Assembly: GCA_001465015.1 (NCBI GenBank)
Contig: LNEO01000337.1
Coordinates: 1 to 60,785 of the forward strand
DNA length: 60,785 nt
Reading direction: 5' to 3'
DNA from: Deltaproteobacteria bacterium Ga0077539
GTDB taxonomy: Bacteria; Myxococcota_A; Polyangia; Polyangiales; Ga0077539
The notes beneath the pieces were generated by a model that was not told where the DNA came from, ran no database searches, and saw nothing but the letters and a program-made list of their open reading frames with translations. A program made the translations under genes and the position numbers. The stretch's first letter is position 1; every line of letters starts with the position of its first letter. Below are positions 46,613 to 55,386 of the stretch, piece after piece.

Positions 46613-48219
46613 GCGCCCATCGCGCCGCTGGCTACTGGCTCCCTGCGGGCGAGCCCGTCGCGGAGTCTCGCGCGGACCTCGCACGCGCCGTCGAGCGCGT
46701 CCGCGAGCCCGCTCACGTCGTCGTGTCACCGTCGGGCTCCGTCGCGCTCGCCTTCGGCGGATCGATCTCGCCCACACCCACACAATCAACTCTCCCCCTG
46801 TTGGGAACGCTCCCGCCCCTCTACCCCGAGTGGCTCGGCGATCGATCGTTCAACGAGGTCCATCGCGTTCGCTTCGCGTACATCGCTGGCGAGATGGCCA
46901 ACGGCATCGCGACGACCGCCATGGTGAAGGCCATGGCCCGCGCAGAAATGCTGGGCTTCTTCGGCGCGGCAGGGCTCAACTACGACCGCGTCACCAAGGC
47001 GATCGACGAGCTCGTCAGCGACCTCGGCACCGACGGCTCGGCCTGGGGCGTCAACCTCATCCACTCGCCCAACGAGAGCGCCCTCGAAGAGCGCGTCGCC
47101 GCGCTGCTCGTCGAGCGCCGCGTTCCGATCGTGAGCTGCTCGGCCTTTATGGGCCTGACGCCCGCCATCGTTCACGCGTCCGCCGCAGGGCTCCGCACGG
47201 ACGCCGCGGGCAACATCGTCCGCGCCCGCGGCGTGTTCGCGAAGATCTCTCGCCCAGAGACCGCCGTGCGCTTCATGGGGCCCGCCCCCGACGAGATGCT
47301 CCGCGCGCTCGTCCAACGCGGCTTGATTACTGAACACGAAGCCGCGCTCGCCGCGCGCGTGCCGGTCGCCGAAGACGTGACGGTCGAGTCGGACTCCGGC
47401 GGACACACGGACAATCGCCCGCTGGTCGCGCTGTTTCCTGCGATCCTCGCGCTCAGGGACGAGGTCGCTCGCAAGCACCAGTTTTCGAGACCGATCCGCG
47501 TGGGCGCCGCCGGCGGGCTCGGGACCCCCGCGAGCCTCGCCGCGGCGTGGGCGCTCGGCGCCGCGTACGTCGTCACCGGGTCCGTCAATCAAGCAGCCAA
47601 CGAGTCGGGCCTCTCGCCCCTCGGGCGCTCGCTGCTCGCCAAGGCCGACGTGGCCGACGTCATCATGGCCCCGGCGGCAGACATGTTCGAGCTCGGCGTC
47701 CACGTCCAAGTGCTCAAGCGCGGAACGATGTTCGGCCCCCGCGCCCAGAAGCTCTACGAGATCTACCGCGATCACGACTCTCTCGCGTCCATTCCTCGCG
47801 ACCTCCGCGAGAAGCTCGAGCGCGAGATGTTTCGTCGGTCCCTCGACGAGATCTGGGCAGACACCCGCGCCTTCTGGGCCAGGCGCGACCACGAAGAGCT
47901 CGCCCGCGCCGAGCGCGACCCCAAGCACCAGATGGCGCTCACCTTCCGCTGGTACCTCGGGATGGCCTCGCGTTGGGCGATCGACGGCGAGCCCTCGCGC
48001 GCGATGGACTATCAAATCTGGTGCGGCCCCGCGATGGGCGCGTTCAACCGCTGGACCGCGGGGACATTCCTCGCGGACCAAGAGAACCGCGGCGTCGTTC
48101 AGATCGCGCGCAACCTGCTCGAGGGCTCTGCAGTGATCACCCGCGCACAACAGCTGCGCTCGTTTGGCGCCCCCGTGCCGCCAGAGGCCTTCGACTACCG
48201 CGCCCGCCCCCTCGAGTAG
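46609..48219 (+). CDS. PfaD-type flavin-dependent trans enoyl reductase
   Basis: The 536-aa protein fits the PfaD family of 2-nitropropane-dioxygenase-like enoyl reductases: AYIAGEMANGIATTAMVKAM, EMLGFFGAAGL, WGVNLIHSPNE, EDVTVESDSGGHTDNRPLVA, RVGAAGGLGTPASLAAAWAL, and AAYVVTGSVNQAANESG. The C-terminal third (FTFRWYLG-like TFRWYLGMASRWAIDG and LLEGSAVITRAQQLRSFG) is also diagnostic. Family members reduce enoyl groups for polyunsaturated fatty acid or trans-AT polyketide synthases, yet no synthase is in this window. The GTG start overlaps the VOC gene. Confidence 0.93.
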   Translation: MSAHRAAGYWLPAGEPVAESRADLARAVERVREPAHVVVSPSGSVALAFGGSISPTPTQSTLPLLGTLPPLYPEWLGDRSFNEVHRVRFAYIAGEMANGIATTAMVKAMARAEMLGFFGAAGLNYDRVTKAIDELVSDLGTDGSAWGVNLIHSPNESALEERVAALLVERRVPIVSCSAFMGLTPAIVHASAAGLRTDAAGNIVRARGVFAKISRPETAVRFMGPAPDEMLRALVQRGLITEHEAALAARVPVAEDVTVESDSGGHTDNRPLVALFPAILALRDEVARKHQFSRPIRVGAAGGLGTPASLAAAWALGAAYVVTGSVNQAANESGLSPLGRSLLAKADVADVIMAPAADMFELGVHVQVLKRGTMFGPRAQKLYEIYRDHDSLASIPRDLREKLEREMFRRSLDEIWADTRAFWARRDHEELARAERDPKHQMALTFRWYLGMASRWAIDGEPSRAMDYQIWCGPAMGAFNRWTAGTFLADQENRGVVQIARNLLEGSAVITRAQQLRSFGAPVPPEAFDYRARPLE

Positions 48220-48229
48220 CCTTTGCCCT

Positions 48230-48646
48230 TCACACGATCTCTTTGCCGAACGGCCAGAGCGCGAGCCACGCGAGCTTGAGGTGCGCCCACGCGAAGGGGA
48301 TGCCCACGATCGAGATCGCGCAGCCGAGCGCGCACACGAGGTGGCCGATCGCCAGCGCCCAGCCCGCGATCAGCAACCACAGCAGGTTGAACAAGAACCC
48401 GAGCACGCCCGACCCGATGCCGTTGGGCCGGTCGATCACCCGTCGATCGAAGGGCAGCGCCGCGTACACAGCCAGCCTCATCGCCGCGATCGCAAACGGA
48501 ATCCCGATGATCGTCAGGCCCATCACCAGACCCGCGATCGCATAACCAATCGCCAGCGGACCTCCGCCCGCCACGAACAGCCAGAGGATATTGCCCAGGG
48601 TGCCCACCGCGGTCGACCGCGTAGGCGAGTAGGGAGACGTAGTCAC
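48230..48646 (-). CDS. YccF domain inner-membrane protein
   Basis: The 138-aa protein holds two YccF (DUF307) halves: GNILWLFVAGGGPLAIGYA with GLTIIGIPFAIAAMRLA, and NLLWLLIAGWALAIGHLV with ISIVGIPFAWAHLKLA. Each half has the NxxW and GIPF motifs and hydrophobic helices, giving about four membrane segments. Function is unknown. Translation probably starts at GTG 48646, overlapping the stop of the small frame at 48643-48861. Confidence 0.92.
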   Translation of the reverse strand: MTTSPYSPTRSTAVGTLGNILWLFVAGGGPLAIGYAIAGLVMGLTIIGIPFAIAAMRLAVYAALPFDRRVIDRPNGIGSGVLGFLFNLLWLLIAGWALAIGHLVCALGCAISIVGIPFAWAHLKLAWLALWPFGKEIV

Positions 48647-48861
48647 GGCCGCGCACTGTTCGTTCGCTCGCCCCCCGCGTCAAGTTGCTTCCTCCGCGCT
48701 CGCTTGGAGACGCCTCGCCAGCGCGCATCGATCGCACCCTGGGCCTTCGCGAGCCGAGCCTTCGGGCTCACCCGCCTCGAGAAACCCAGGTTTTCGAAAG
48801 GAATCCGCGGCGCCGCGGCGATCGGTGAGCGCGGGAGGCCGCGCTCGTACTCGCCGTTCAC
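48643..48861 (-). CDS. Possible small basic protein (72 aa) upstream of YccF gene
   Basis: A GTG-started frame of 72 codons ends in a GTGA overlap with the YccF start. Its product is basic (PKARLAKAQGAIDARWRGVS, KRARRKQLD). Third-position GC is about 80 percent, somewhat below neighbouring genes. A weak GAAAG lies directly before the GTG. No family is recognised. It may be a genuine coupled gene or merely an open leader. Confidence 0.32.
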   Translation of the reverse strand: MNGEYERGLPRSPIAAAPRIPFENLGFSRRVSPKARLAKAQGAIDARWRGVSKRARRKQLDAGGERTNSARP

Positions 48862-48922
48862 CTTTCAGCGCATTGGTTCGCGCGCTGTGCGACCCGCGCG
48901 AATCACGATACGCTCTCGTCTC

Positions 48923-50449
48923 ATGATTCGAGGGTCGATCGCTTATCGCTTGTTGGGCATGGGGCTCACGCTGTCCGGCTGCGCCGTCGCAGAAATGACG
49001 CCAGACGCTCGCCGCGCCGACGCCACCGGCGACATGCCCATGCCCCCACGCGACGTCCCAACCAACCCCGCGGACACCGGCGTCGACCCGACAGACACCG
49101 GCGTCACGCCCACGGACACCGGCGTCGCGCCCACGGACACCGGCACAGGTCCCATGTGCGCCGCAGGAGAGACGGCGTGCTCGGGGCGCTGCGTCAACAC
49201 ACAGACGGACGCGATGAATTGTGGTGCGTGCGGCACCGCGTGTCCCTCGGGCATGGCGTGCATGGCGGGCCGCTGCCAGTCGACTTGCGACATGGGCACC
49301 ACCCGCTGCGGAGCCTCGTGCGTCGACACGATGACCAACGGCATGCACTGCGGCATGTGCGACAACGCCTGCCCCAGCCGCCCCAACGCGACCTCTGTCT
49401 GCACCGGCGGAACGTGCGGAATCCGCTGCGGCGCGGGCTTCGCCGACTGCGACATGAACCCCGCCAACGGCTGCGAGGTCGACACCTCGACCAGCACCAT
49501 GCACTGCGGCCGCTGCGGCAACGTGTGCTCGAGCAACAACGGGACGCCCTCGTGCTCCGCGGGGATGTGCTCGTTTACCTGCAACGCTGGCTTCGGCGAC
49601 TGCGACACCAACCCCGCCAACGGCTGCGAGGTCAACACCAACACTGCGCAGCCTCACTGCGGCCGCTGCGGCAACGCCTGCGGGGCGCCCATGGGAGGCA
49701 GCGCCACGTGCAGCGGCGGAATGTGCGGCGCGATGTGCCCGGCAGGACAGACCCTCTGCGGCTCGAGCTGCGTCAACACGCAGACAGACAACATGAATTG
49801 TGGTGCGTGCGGCACCGCCTGCACAGGCGGCATGGTGTGCAGCGCGGGCCGCTGCGGAATGGCCCTTCCCACGCGGTACACGCAGACCACCTCGACGCAG
49901 ACGTACCTCAACGCCTGCCTGGCCGCAGGGCGGGTGCAAGTGCTCCCCGGCGTCGATGACTCGACCGCGATGCTCAGCGTTCCGTTCGCGTTTCGATTCT
50001 GGGCTCGCAACATCGCAGCAGGCACGTTGGTGGGCGTGAGCAGCAACGGCACGCTCCAGCTCAACGGGACGCCGTTGACCGCACTTTCGGGCTCGATCCC
50101 GAGCGCGTCGACCCCCAACGGGCTGATCGCCGCGTACTGGCGCGATCTCCAAACGGGCACCGCTGGCGTGTGCTCGGGCGTGTTCGGAACGGCGCCCAAC
50201 CGTCAATGGGTCGTGCAGTGGACAGGCGCGCGTCACTACCTCGGCAGCGAGAACCTCAACTTCGAGATCGTGATCACCGAGACGACCAACACCATCGACC
50301 TCGTGTACAGCACGATGACTGGCAGCGCGACCGCGACCGTCGGCGTCGAAAACGACGACGGCACGATGGGCGTCGGCGGCTGCCCCGCGACGGCGACGAG
50401 CTGCTCGATCGCGTCGAACTACCGCACGAGATTCACGCCCGCGCCTTAA
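48923..50449 (+). CDS. Cys-rich repeat lipoprotein with beta-sandwich C-terminus
   Basis: The 508-aa product has a lipobox (GLTLSGC). A linker of four 21-bp-encoded repeats (PTDTGV type, 49073-49150) follows, then about seven Cys-rich modules (NCGACGTAC, HCGMCDNAC, HCGRCGNVC, NCGACGTAC again) separated by ADCDMNPANGCEV or related segments. These resemble myxobacterial stigma-type or EGF-like disulfide modules. The last 170 residues form a nidogen-like beta domain (VPFAFRFWARNIAAGTLVGV, LIAAYWRDLQTG, RQWVVQWTGARHYLGSENL). Surface adhesion is plausible but unproven. Confidence 0.88.
   Translation: MIRGSIAYRLLGMGLTLSGCAVAEMTPDARRADATGDMPMPPRDVPTNPADTGVDPTDTGVTPTDTGVAPTDTGTGPMCAAGETACSGRCVNTQTDAMNCGACGTACPSGMACMAGRCQSTCDMGTTRCGASCVDTMTNGMHCGMCDNACPSRPNATSVCTGGTCGIRCGAGFADCDMNPANGCEVDTSTSTMHCGRCGNVCSSNNGTPSCSAGMCSFTCNAGFGDCDTNPANGCEVNTNTAQPHCGRCGNACGAPMGGSATCSGGMCGAMCPAGQTLCGSSCVNTQTDNMNCGACGTACTGGMVCSAGRCGMALPTRYTQTTSTQTYLNACLAAGRVQVLPGVDDSTAMLSVPFAFRFWARNIAAGTLVGVSSNGTLQLNGTPLTALSGSIPSASTPNGLIAAYWRDLQTGTAGVCSGVFGTAPNRQWVVQWTGARHYLGSENLNFEIVITETTNTIDLVYSTMTGSATATVGVENDDGTMGVGGCPATATSCSIASNYRTRFTPAP
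49073..49150. repeat. Four 21-bp tandem repeats encoding DTGV linker
   Basis: Units beginning GACACCGG start at 49073, 49094, 49115 and 49136. They encode seven-residue Asp-Thr-Gly-Val-Xaa-Pro-Thr repeats between the lipid anchor and the Cys-rich domain. Confidence 0.8.
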
Positions 50450-50478
50450 CCATCGCTGGATTATCCCGCGCCCGTGAT

Positions 50479-50495
50479 GGGCATCGAAGATGCCC
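50479..50495 (+). terminator. Short perfect hairpin after the Cys-rich lipoprotein gene
   Basis: GGGCATC pairs with GATGCCC across a three-base loop, 30 nt after the stop codon at 50449. No T tract follows, so it may be a terminator or an RNA-stabilising end structure. Confidence 0.4.
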
Positions 50496-50525
50496 GAGCG
50501 GATCAGCGCAGTAGAAATCCAGTCC

Positions 50526-50577
50526 AAACCAATGCCGCGGAGAGAGAAAACGATGACGACCGTCGCGGTATTGGTTT
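50526..50577. repeat. 14-bp inverted repeat upstream of ttcA
   Basis: The left arm AAACCAATGCCGCG (50526-50539) pairs with CGCGGTATTGGTTT (50564-50577), with one mismatch and a 24-nt A/G-rich loop. It ends 43 nt before the ttcA start, so it could be an operator, a leader hairpin or the end of the preceding transcript. Confidence 0.6.
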
Positions 50578-50620
50578 AGCTTGTGCAATTCGCGCTCGTG
50601 TTTAGCCTCGGCGGCCGCTC

Positions 50621-51493
50621 ATGAACGAACTTCGAAGGCTCGAGAAGCGCTTGTCCCGACAGCTCCGCGCCACGTGCGAGGACTACGCGCTGCTCGCCCC
50701 AGGCGACCGCGTGATGGTCGCGATCTCTGGCGGCAAGGACAGCTATTCGCTCCTCGATCTGCTCACCGAGCTGAAGCCGCAGCTGCCGTTCGCGATCGAG
50801 TTCGTCGCGGTTCACTTGGATCAAGCGCAGCCCGGCTACGACGGCGCGCCGCTGGTTCGTTGGCTCGATGAGCGCGGCGTTCGCTACGAGATCCTGCGCG
50901 AGGACACGTACTCGGTCGTCACCTCCACGCTCGAGCCTGGCAGCACGTACTGCTCGCTTTGCTCGCGCCTTCGCCGCGGAATTCTCTACACCGCCGCAGA
51001 GCGCCTCGGATGCAACAAGATCGCCCTCGGTCATCACCGGGACGACGCGCTCGAGACCTTCATGCTCAACCTGTTCTACGCAGGAAAGATGCAGGCGATG
51101 CCCGCGGGCTACCGCACCGACGACGGTCGCTTCACGGTGATCCGTCCGCTCATCGAGTGCGCCGAGCGCGAGATCGCCGCGTACGCGAAGCTCCGAGAGT
51201 TTCCCATTTTGCCCTGCAATTTGTGCGGCTCCCAAGAGGGTCTCAAGCGCGAGGCCATGAGCGAGATGCTCTCGCGGCTCGAGAAGGACAACCCTCACGT
51301 CCGATCGAGCATGCTCAACGCGCTTCGCAACGTGCGCCCCACGCACCTGCTCGACCGCGACGTCGCCCGCGCGTGGAACGACCGCGACCCCACCATCCGC
51401 CCCGCCCCCGAGGTCCCCGCCCGCGAAGAGCACGCTCGGGCCGAGCCCGTGTTGCGCTCCGACGGCCGCGTGCGCCTCGTCGTGCGCGAGTGA
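50621..51493 (+). CDS. ttcA: tRNA 2-thiocytidine biosynthesis protein TtcA
   Basis: The 290-aa ATP pyrophosphatase has the PP-loop SGGKDS (36-41) and the cluster cysteines CSLC and CNLC, both standard in TtcA, which holds an Fe-S cluster. Other matching segments are LGHHRDDALETFMLNLFYAG and MPAGYRTDDGRFTVIRPL. It thiolates C32 of selected tRNAs in the cytoplasm. The C-terminal 40 residues (after DRDVARAW) are a family-atypical Arg/Glu-rich tail. It converges with the gene at 51507 with 13 nt between. Confidence 0.96.
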   Translation: MNELRRLEKRLSRQLRATCEDYALLAPGDRVMVAISGGKDSYSLLDLLTELKPQLPFAIEFVAVHLDQAQPGYDGAPLVRWLDERGVRYEILREDTYSVVTSTLEPGSTYCSLCSRLRRGILYTAAERLGCNKIALGHHRDDALETFMLNLFYAGKMQAMPAGYRTDDGRFTVIRPLIECAEREIAAYAKLREFPILPCNLCGSQEGLKREAMSEMLSRLEKDNPHVRSSMLNALRNVRPTHLLDRDVARAWNDRDPTIRPAPEVPAREEHARAEPVLRSDGRVRLVVRE

Positions 51494-51506
51494 CCGCGCG
51501 AAAACA

Positions 51507-52469
51507 CTATCTCGCTCGACGCTGCGCGCGGTTCTGCGACTTCTTCGCGAGCTTCATCACTTCGGGGTTGGTCTGCAGCACTTCGCGCGAGAGCTTCTGG
51601 AGCTCGGGGTGGATCTTCGCCTTGGGGTTCGCGAAGCGCCCGAGGTAGTTCAGGTTCTCGTCCATCAGCGCGCGCAGGTCCTTCTTGACCTTGTCCTTCT
51701 TGCCGTCGGCGAAGTTCGCAAACACCCGCGCGATCAACAGCGGAACGCGCACCTTCTCGAAGTCCGCTTCGTCCGGGTTGATCGTCACGAGCAGCTCGAC
51801 GGCCTCTTTCACTTTTCCGGTGCGGGCCCAGGTCTCGGCGACGACCGCCGCGAGCATCCCTCGCGAAGCCGCCTCGGTCGCGTTGGCGATGGTGATCTGA
51901 TCGGCCAGCTCTCGCGCGTCCCGCGGGCGATCCTTCACGAGATAGAGCTGCGCTCGCATCGCGCGCACCTCGTCCTGAATGGGCCCAGGGGCCTTGGCGA
52001 TATCGATCCTTTCGAGGATCTCGAGGGCCGAGTCCGGGTCGTCTTGCGCCAGGAGCTGCGCCTTCGCGAGCTGCGAGACGACGTCCTTGCCGCCCGCGTC
52101 CTGCGCGTCGAGCTTGGCGATCGCCGCAGCGCGAGCCTCTTTGCTGCCCACGCCCTCCTTGATGATGTCGATCACCGAGCGCTGCTTCTGCACCCAACGC
52201 CACACCCAGAGCAGAAGCCCCGCCACGGCGATCGTGAGCACCACCGCGACGCCCACGACGATCTTGCTGCCCGACGCAAACGCTGTGATCCAAAGGATCA
52301 GCAGCGCGCCGCCGAGGATCGCGAGGTTGCGCTTCTGCAGCCCCGCGGGTCCCGAAGCTGCGTCTGCTACGAGGTCCGCGGCGCTCTGCTTGGCGAGCGC
52401 GCTCTTGCCAACGGGCGCGTTCGACGATGCCTTCGAAGGCGCTTTGGAGGATGTCTGGGTTTCGGCCAT
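51507..52469 (-). CDS. Inner-membrane protein with TPR-like cytoplasmic domain
   Basis: The 320-aa protein has a Ser/Ala/Lys-rich N-terminus and two adjacent membrane helices (LAILGGALLILWITAFASG, VVGVAVVLTIAVAGLLLWVW). About 200 residues of helical repeats follow (AKAQLLAQDDPDSALEILER, MRAQLYLVKDRPRDARELAD, VAETWARTGKVKEAVELLVT), fitting a TPR scaffold. The C-terminus is very basic (AKKSQNRAQRRAR). No closer family is recognised. The upstream region to 52659 (190 nt) shows no gene. Confidence 0.85.
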   Translation of the reverse strand: MAETQTSSKAPSKASSNAPVGKSALAKQSAADLVADAASGPAGLQKRNLAILGGALLILWITAFASGSKIVVGVAVVLTIAVAGLLLWVWRWVQKQRSVIDIIKEGVGSKEARAAAIAKLDAQDAGGKDVVSQLAKAQLLAQDDPDSALEILERIDIAKAPGPIQDEVRAMRAQLYLVKDRPRDARELADQITIANATEAASRGMLAAVVAETWARTGKVKEAVELLVTINPDEADFEKVRVPLLIARVFANFADGKKDKVKKDLRALMDENLNYLGRFANPKAKIHPELQKLSREVLQTNPEVMKLAKKSQNRAQRRAR

Positions 52470-52659
52470 GGGCTCAACACCGGCGGATACCCGGAGAACG
52501 CCTCCCGCGCCAGTGGGGACGACGCTTCGCCGCTCCCATTTGCGCCCCACCCCTGCGGCCAACCGTGCCCATTCGAGCCGATATCTCAGCGAATCTGAGC
52601 TCTACCGCTCTCGAGCGACAATTCGGATCTTCTTATCCACAGAGCTCGTTCCGCGCCCG

Positions 52660-53958
52660 TCAGCGCCGCGCTTCTCTGGCCCGGATCAGCCCGCGCAGCA
52701 GTTGAAAACCTGTGCGCAGTTGGAGGTCGCGGATGTCGCTCCCCGGAATCGCAGGCGGCTCGGGGTCGCCTCGGTCGCTCGACGGAAGGTGCTGCTCGAG
52801 GTCCCGCTCTCGCTCGGTCTCTCGCGGCGTTTCGGGCGCTTCTCCGTCCTCGACCATCACGTCCGGCGCGATGCCTTGCGCTTGGATGCTCCGGCCGCTC
52901 GGCGTGAAGTACCGCGCGATCGTCAGCTTCAGCGCGCCCCCGTCGGGCAGGTCGATCACGCTCTGGACGCTGCCTTTTCCAAACGTTCGTTGCCCGACGA
53001 TCAGCGCGCGGTGGTGGTCTTGCAGCGCTCCTGCGAGGATCTCTGCGGCGCTCGCGCTGTAGCCGTTGACGATCACAACGATCGGAAAGTCCGGCCTCGT
53101 CCCCGCCGCCCGCGCCCGCGCCTCGTCCTGCGCTTGCCCGTTGCGACCGCGGGTCGTGACGATCACACCCTCGCGTAGAAACTGGTCCGCCACGAACACG
53201 GACTCATCGAGCAGCCCGCCAGGGTTGAACCGAAGGTCCAACACCAGCCCGCGGAGCCGTCCCCCCGCGGCGCGAGTCAGCCGGTCGAGCGCCTGCGAGA
53301 CCTCGTCGCTCGTGCGGTCTTGAAAGCTCTTGATCGCCACGTAGCCGACGCCCTCGGGCAGCTCTCGCGACTCGACCGAGTTGACGTGAATGATCTCGCG
53401 CACGAGCTCGACGCGAAGGGGCTCGGTCGCGCCGCGACGACGAAGGGTCATGCGCACCCGAGAGCCCGGTCGCCCGCGCATCCGTCGCACCGCTTCGTCC
53501 ACGTCCATCCCGCGCGCGTCGTGCCCTTCGATCTGCAAGATCTCGTCGCCCGCGCGCACGCCCGCCCGCGCCGCCGGCGAGCCCGCAAACGGAACGAGCA
53601 CCGTCAGATAATCCCCACGCGCGTCGATCTCGACGCCGACCCCGCCGAACTGCCCGCTCGTGTCCGCCTCGAGCAGCGAATAGTCCTCGGGTGACAGATA
53701 GCTCGAGTGCGGATCGAGCGTGCTCACCATCCCGCGCACCGCGCCGTCCACGAGCCGATCTTCATCGAGCGGGTCGACGTAGCTGTTCTCGATGTGCGCG
53801 AGCACCTGCGCGACGACCCCGAGCCTTCGGTACGGGCTCGCCCGCGGACCGTCCGAGTGCGCCGCGCTCGGCGTCATCGTGCCTGCGACGAACGCCGCAG
53901 ACAGCGCCGCGGCCGCGATCAATCCGCGGCGAATCGCGAGAGAGCTCGGGCGCTTCAT
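52660..53958 (-). CDS. S41 family C-terminal processing protease
   Basis: The 432-aa protein has a signal sequence (GLIAAAALSAAFVAGTM) and the helical start of CtpA-type proteases (VLAHIENSYVDPLDEDRLVD, LDPHSSYLSPEDYS). A PDZ domain follows (FGGVGVEIDARGDYLTVLVP, AGVRAGDEILQIEG). The catalytic core has Ser in NGYSASAAEILAGALQD and Lys in FGKGSVQ, giving a Ser/Lys dyad. It acts in the periplasm on protein C-termini. The ATG overlaps the stop of the upstream membrane-protein gene by one base. Confidence 0.96.
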   Translation of the reverse strand: MKRPSSLAIRRGLIAAAALSAAFVAGTMTPSAAHSDGPRASPYRRLGVVAQVLAHIENSYVDPLDEDRLVDGAVRGMVSTLDPHSSYLSPEDYSLLEADTSGQFGGVGVEIDARGDYLTVLVPFAGSPAARAGVRAGDEILQIEGHDARGMDVDEAVRRMRGRPGSRVRMTLRRRGATEPLRVELVREIIHVNSVESRELPEGVGYVAIKSFQDRTSDEVSQALDRLTRAAGGRLRGLVLDLRFNPGGLLDESVFVADQFLREGVIVTTRGRNGQAQDEARARAAGTRPDFPIVVIVNGYSASAAEILAGALQDHHRALIVGQRTFGKGSVQSVIDLPDGGALKLTIARYFTPSGRSIQAQGIAPDVMVEDGEAPETPRETERERDLEQHLPSSDRGDPEPPAIPGSDIRDLQLRTGFQLLRGLIRAREARR

Positions 53959-54539
53959 CAGCCCTTGAACGCCTCGCCGTTTCGAAGAAACGACACGAGG
54001 AGATAGAGGTTGATCCCGCCCACGATGAGAAAGCCGAAGAGCCCTCCCGCGATGCCGCCCGCGGCCTGCTCGCTCGAGCTGCCAGCGCCCGCCAGCGGCC
54101 CGCCCAGACTGCCGAACGCGCTGAGCAACCCGAACACAGCTGAGATGATCCCGAGCACTCGCCCCGAAGCGCGGCCCTTTCGCGCGAGGTGACCGCCGAT
54201 CGTGTCGAGCAACGCGCTCGCGAAGATGGCGCTGCCCACGCAGAGCAGAAGGACGCCAGCGCCGCCCGCGAACAGCATTCCGAGACCACCAACCAAATCG
54301 CTTCCGCTGCTGCGACCGTCGCTCACGGCCGCGCCGAACGCCGCGCCGCCAAGCAGAAACAGCACGCCTGCGATGATCGCGCCGATCGCAGTCAGCATCT
54401 TCAGGATGCCGCAGATGAAGAGCACCGTGGCAGAGGCTGGGACCGGCACGCCCGAGTGCTGCGGCCCGCCGAACGGCGACGGCGTCGGGTAGGGTTGTTG
54501 GTAGGGCTGTTGATACGGTTGATTGGGCGGTGGGTACAT
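53958..54539 (-). CDS. Small membrane protein with Pro/Gln-rich N-terminus
   Basis: The 193-aa protein starts with a cytoplasmic tail of repeated YQQP units (NQPYQQPYQQPYPTPSP), then about four hydrophobic helices (LKMLTAIGAIIAGVLFLLGG, LGMLFAGGAGVLLLCVGSAIF, VLGIISAVFGLLSAFGSL, GGLFGFLIVGGINLYLLVSF). This resembles DUF4064/DUF4190-like predicted membrane proteins. Function is unknown. The ATG at 54539 is preceded by an in-frame GTG, and translation probably couples to the protease downstream. Confidence 0.82.
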   Translation of the reverse strand: MYPPPNQPYQQPYQQPYPTPSPFGGPQHSGVPVPASATVLFICGILKMLTAIGAIIAGVLFLLGGAAFGAAVSDGRSSGSDLVGGLGMLFAGGAGVLLLCVGSAIFASALLDTIGGHLARKGRASGRVLGIISAVFGLLSAFGSLGGPLAGAGSSSEQAAGGIAGGLFGFLIVGGINLYLLVSFLRNGEAFKG

Positions 54540-54561
54540 CACCCCGAAGGGTCGCGCGCTC

Positions 54562-55293
54562 TCAGCACGCGCGCAACGTTCGTTGGCGCAATGTTCGGCC
54601 CGCGCCGATCTCGACCCGCACGAGCGAGCGCTCGTCGAACGGTCTCCAGGCGTCGTCGTCGCTCCACGGCTCGCTCGCGGCGACGAAGAGCCCGTCTTCT
54701 TCGCGAATCGACAGCGTCCGACCGAGCCTGTGCACGTACAGCGCTTCTCCGTCGCTCAGCACGAAGTTCACCGCGCCGAAGCCCTCGCGCTCGGTCGCCT
54801 CGCGCACAGCCTCGACGAGCGCGCGGTCGACGCGCCCGCACGCTGGCTCGGACGCCAGGCCCTCTTGATCGAGCCGGGTAAGGATGTACGCGAAGAATCG
54901 CTCGCTGTCGGTGCTTCCCTCGCGCTCGCCGTCGCGCTCGGGCGAGGTCCGCTCGCGAAGAAAGTCCTGATGGTTGATCGTCCCGTTGTGCGCAAAACAC
55001 CAGCGACCACGCAGAAAGGGGTGCGTGTTCTCTCGCTGCACCGAGCCGACGGTCGCGAGACGAACATGCGCGATCCACGCGTGAGTCTCTTGCGCGCAGG
55101 CGTCATCGAAGGCCGGGTCTTCGTGGGCGGGTGGCGTCCCGACCGAGAGGGACCAGCGCTCTTCACGGTGCGCCGCGACGCCCCAACCGTGACGATGCTC
55201 GACCGAGAGCGCCTTCAACGACCGAGGCGCGGCCACGAGCGCGTGCTGTAGCGCGCGGGGACGAGTGCTCAACGCAGCGACGAGTCGACACAT
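54562..55293 (-). CDS. Class II glutamine amidotransferase (YafJ-like)
   Basis: The 243-aa protein starts MCRLVAAL, placing the nucleophile Cys at position 2 after Met removal. It has HGWGVAAH, HVRLATVG, THPFLRGRWCFAHNGTI and STDSERFFAYIL, typical of single-domain class II GATases related to YafJ and EgtC. These hydrolyse glutamine or gamma-glutamyl amides. No EgtB/EgtD ergothioneine genes are nearby, so the substrate is open. The ATG at 55293 is fixed by the catalytic Cys. It ends 22 nt before the membrane-protein start. Confidence 0.94.
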   Translation of the reverse strand: MCRLVAALSTRPRALQHALVAAPRSLKALSVEHRHGWGVAAHREERWSLSVGTPPAHEDPAFDDACAQETHAWIAHVRLATVGSVQRENTHPFLRGRWCFAHNGTINHQDFLRERTSPERDGEREGSTDSERFFAYILTRLDQEGLASEPACGRVDRALVEAVREATEREGFGAVNFVLSDGEALYVHRLGRTLSIREEDGLFVAASEPWSDDDAWRPFDERSLVRVEIGAGRTLRQRTLRAC

Positions 55294-55386
55294 GCCGTAC
55301 AGCGTCATTCCATGACACGACGCCCGAGGTGCTGTCGAGTTTGCGCCGACGCGGGCTCGCCCATCGAAGGCAGAGCCGTAATCTCG

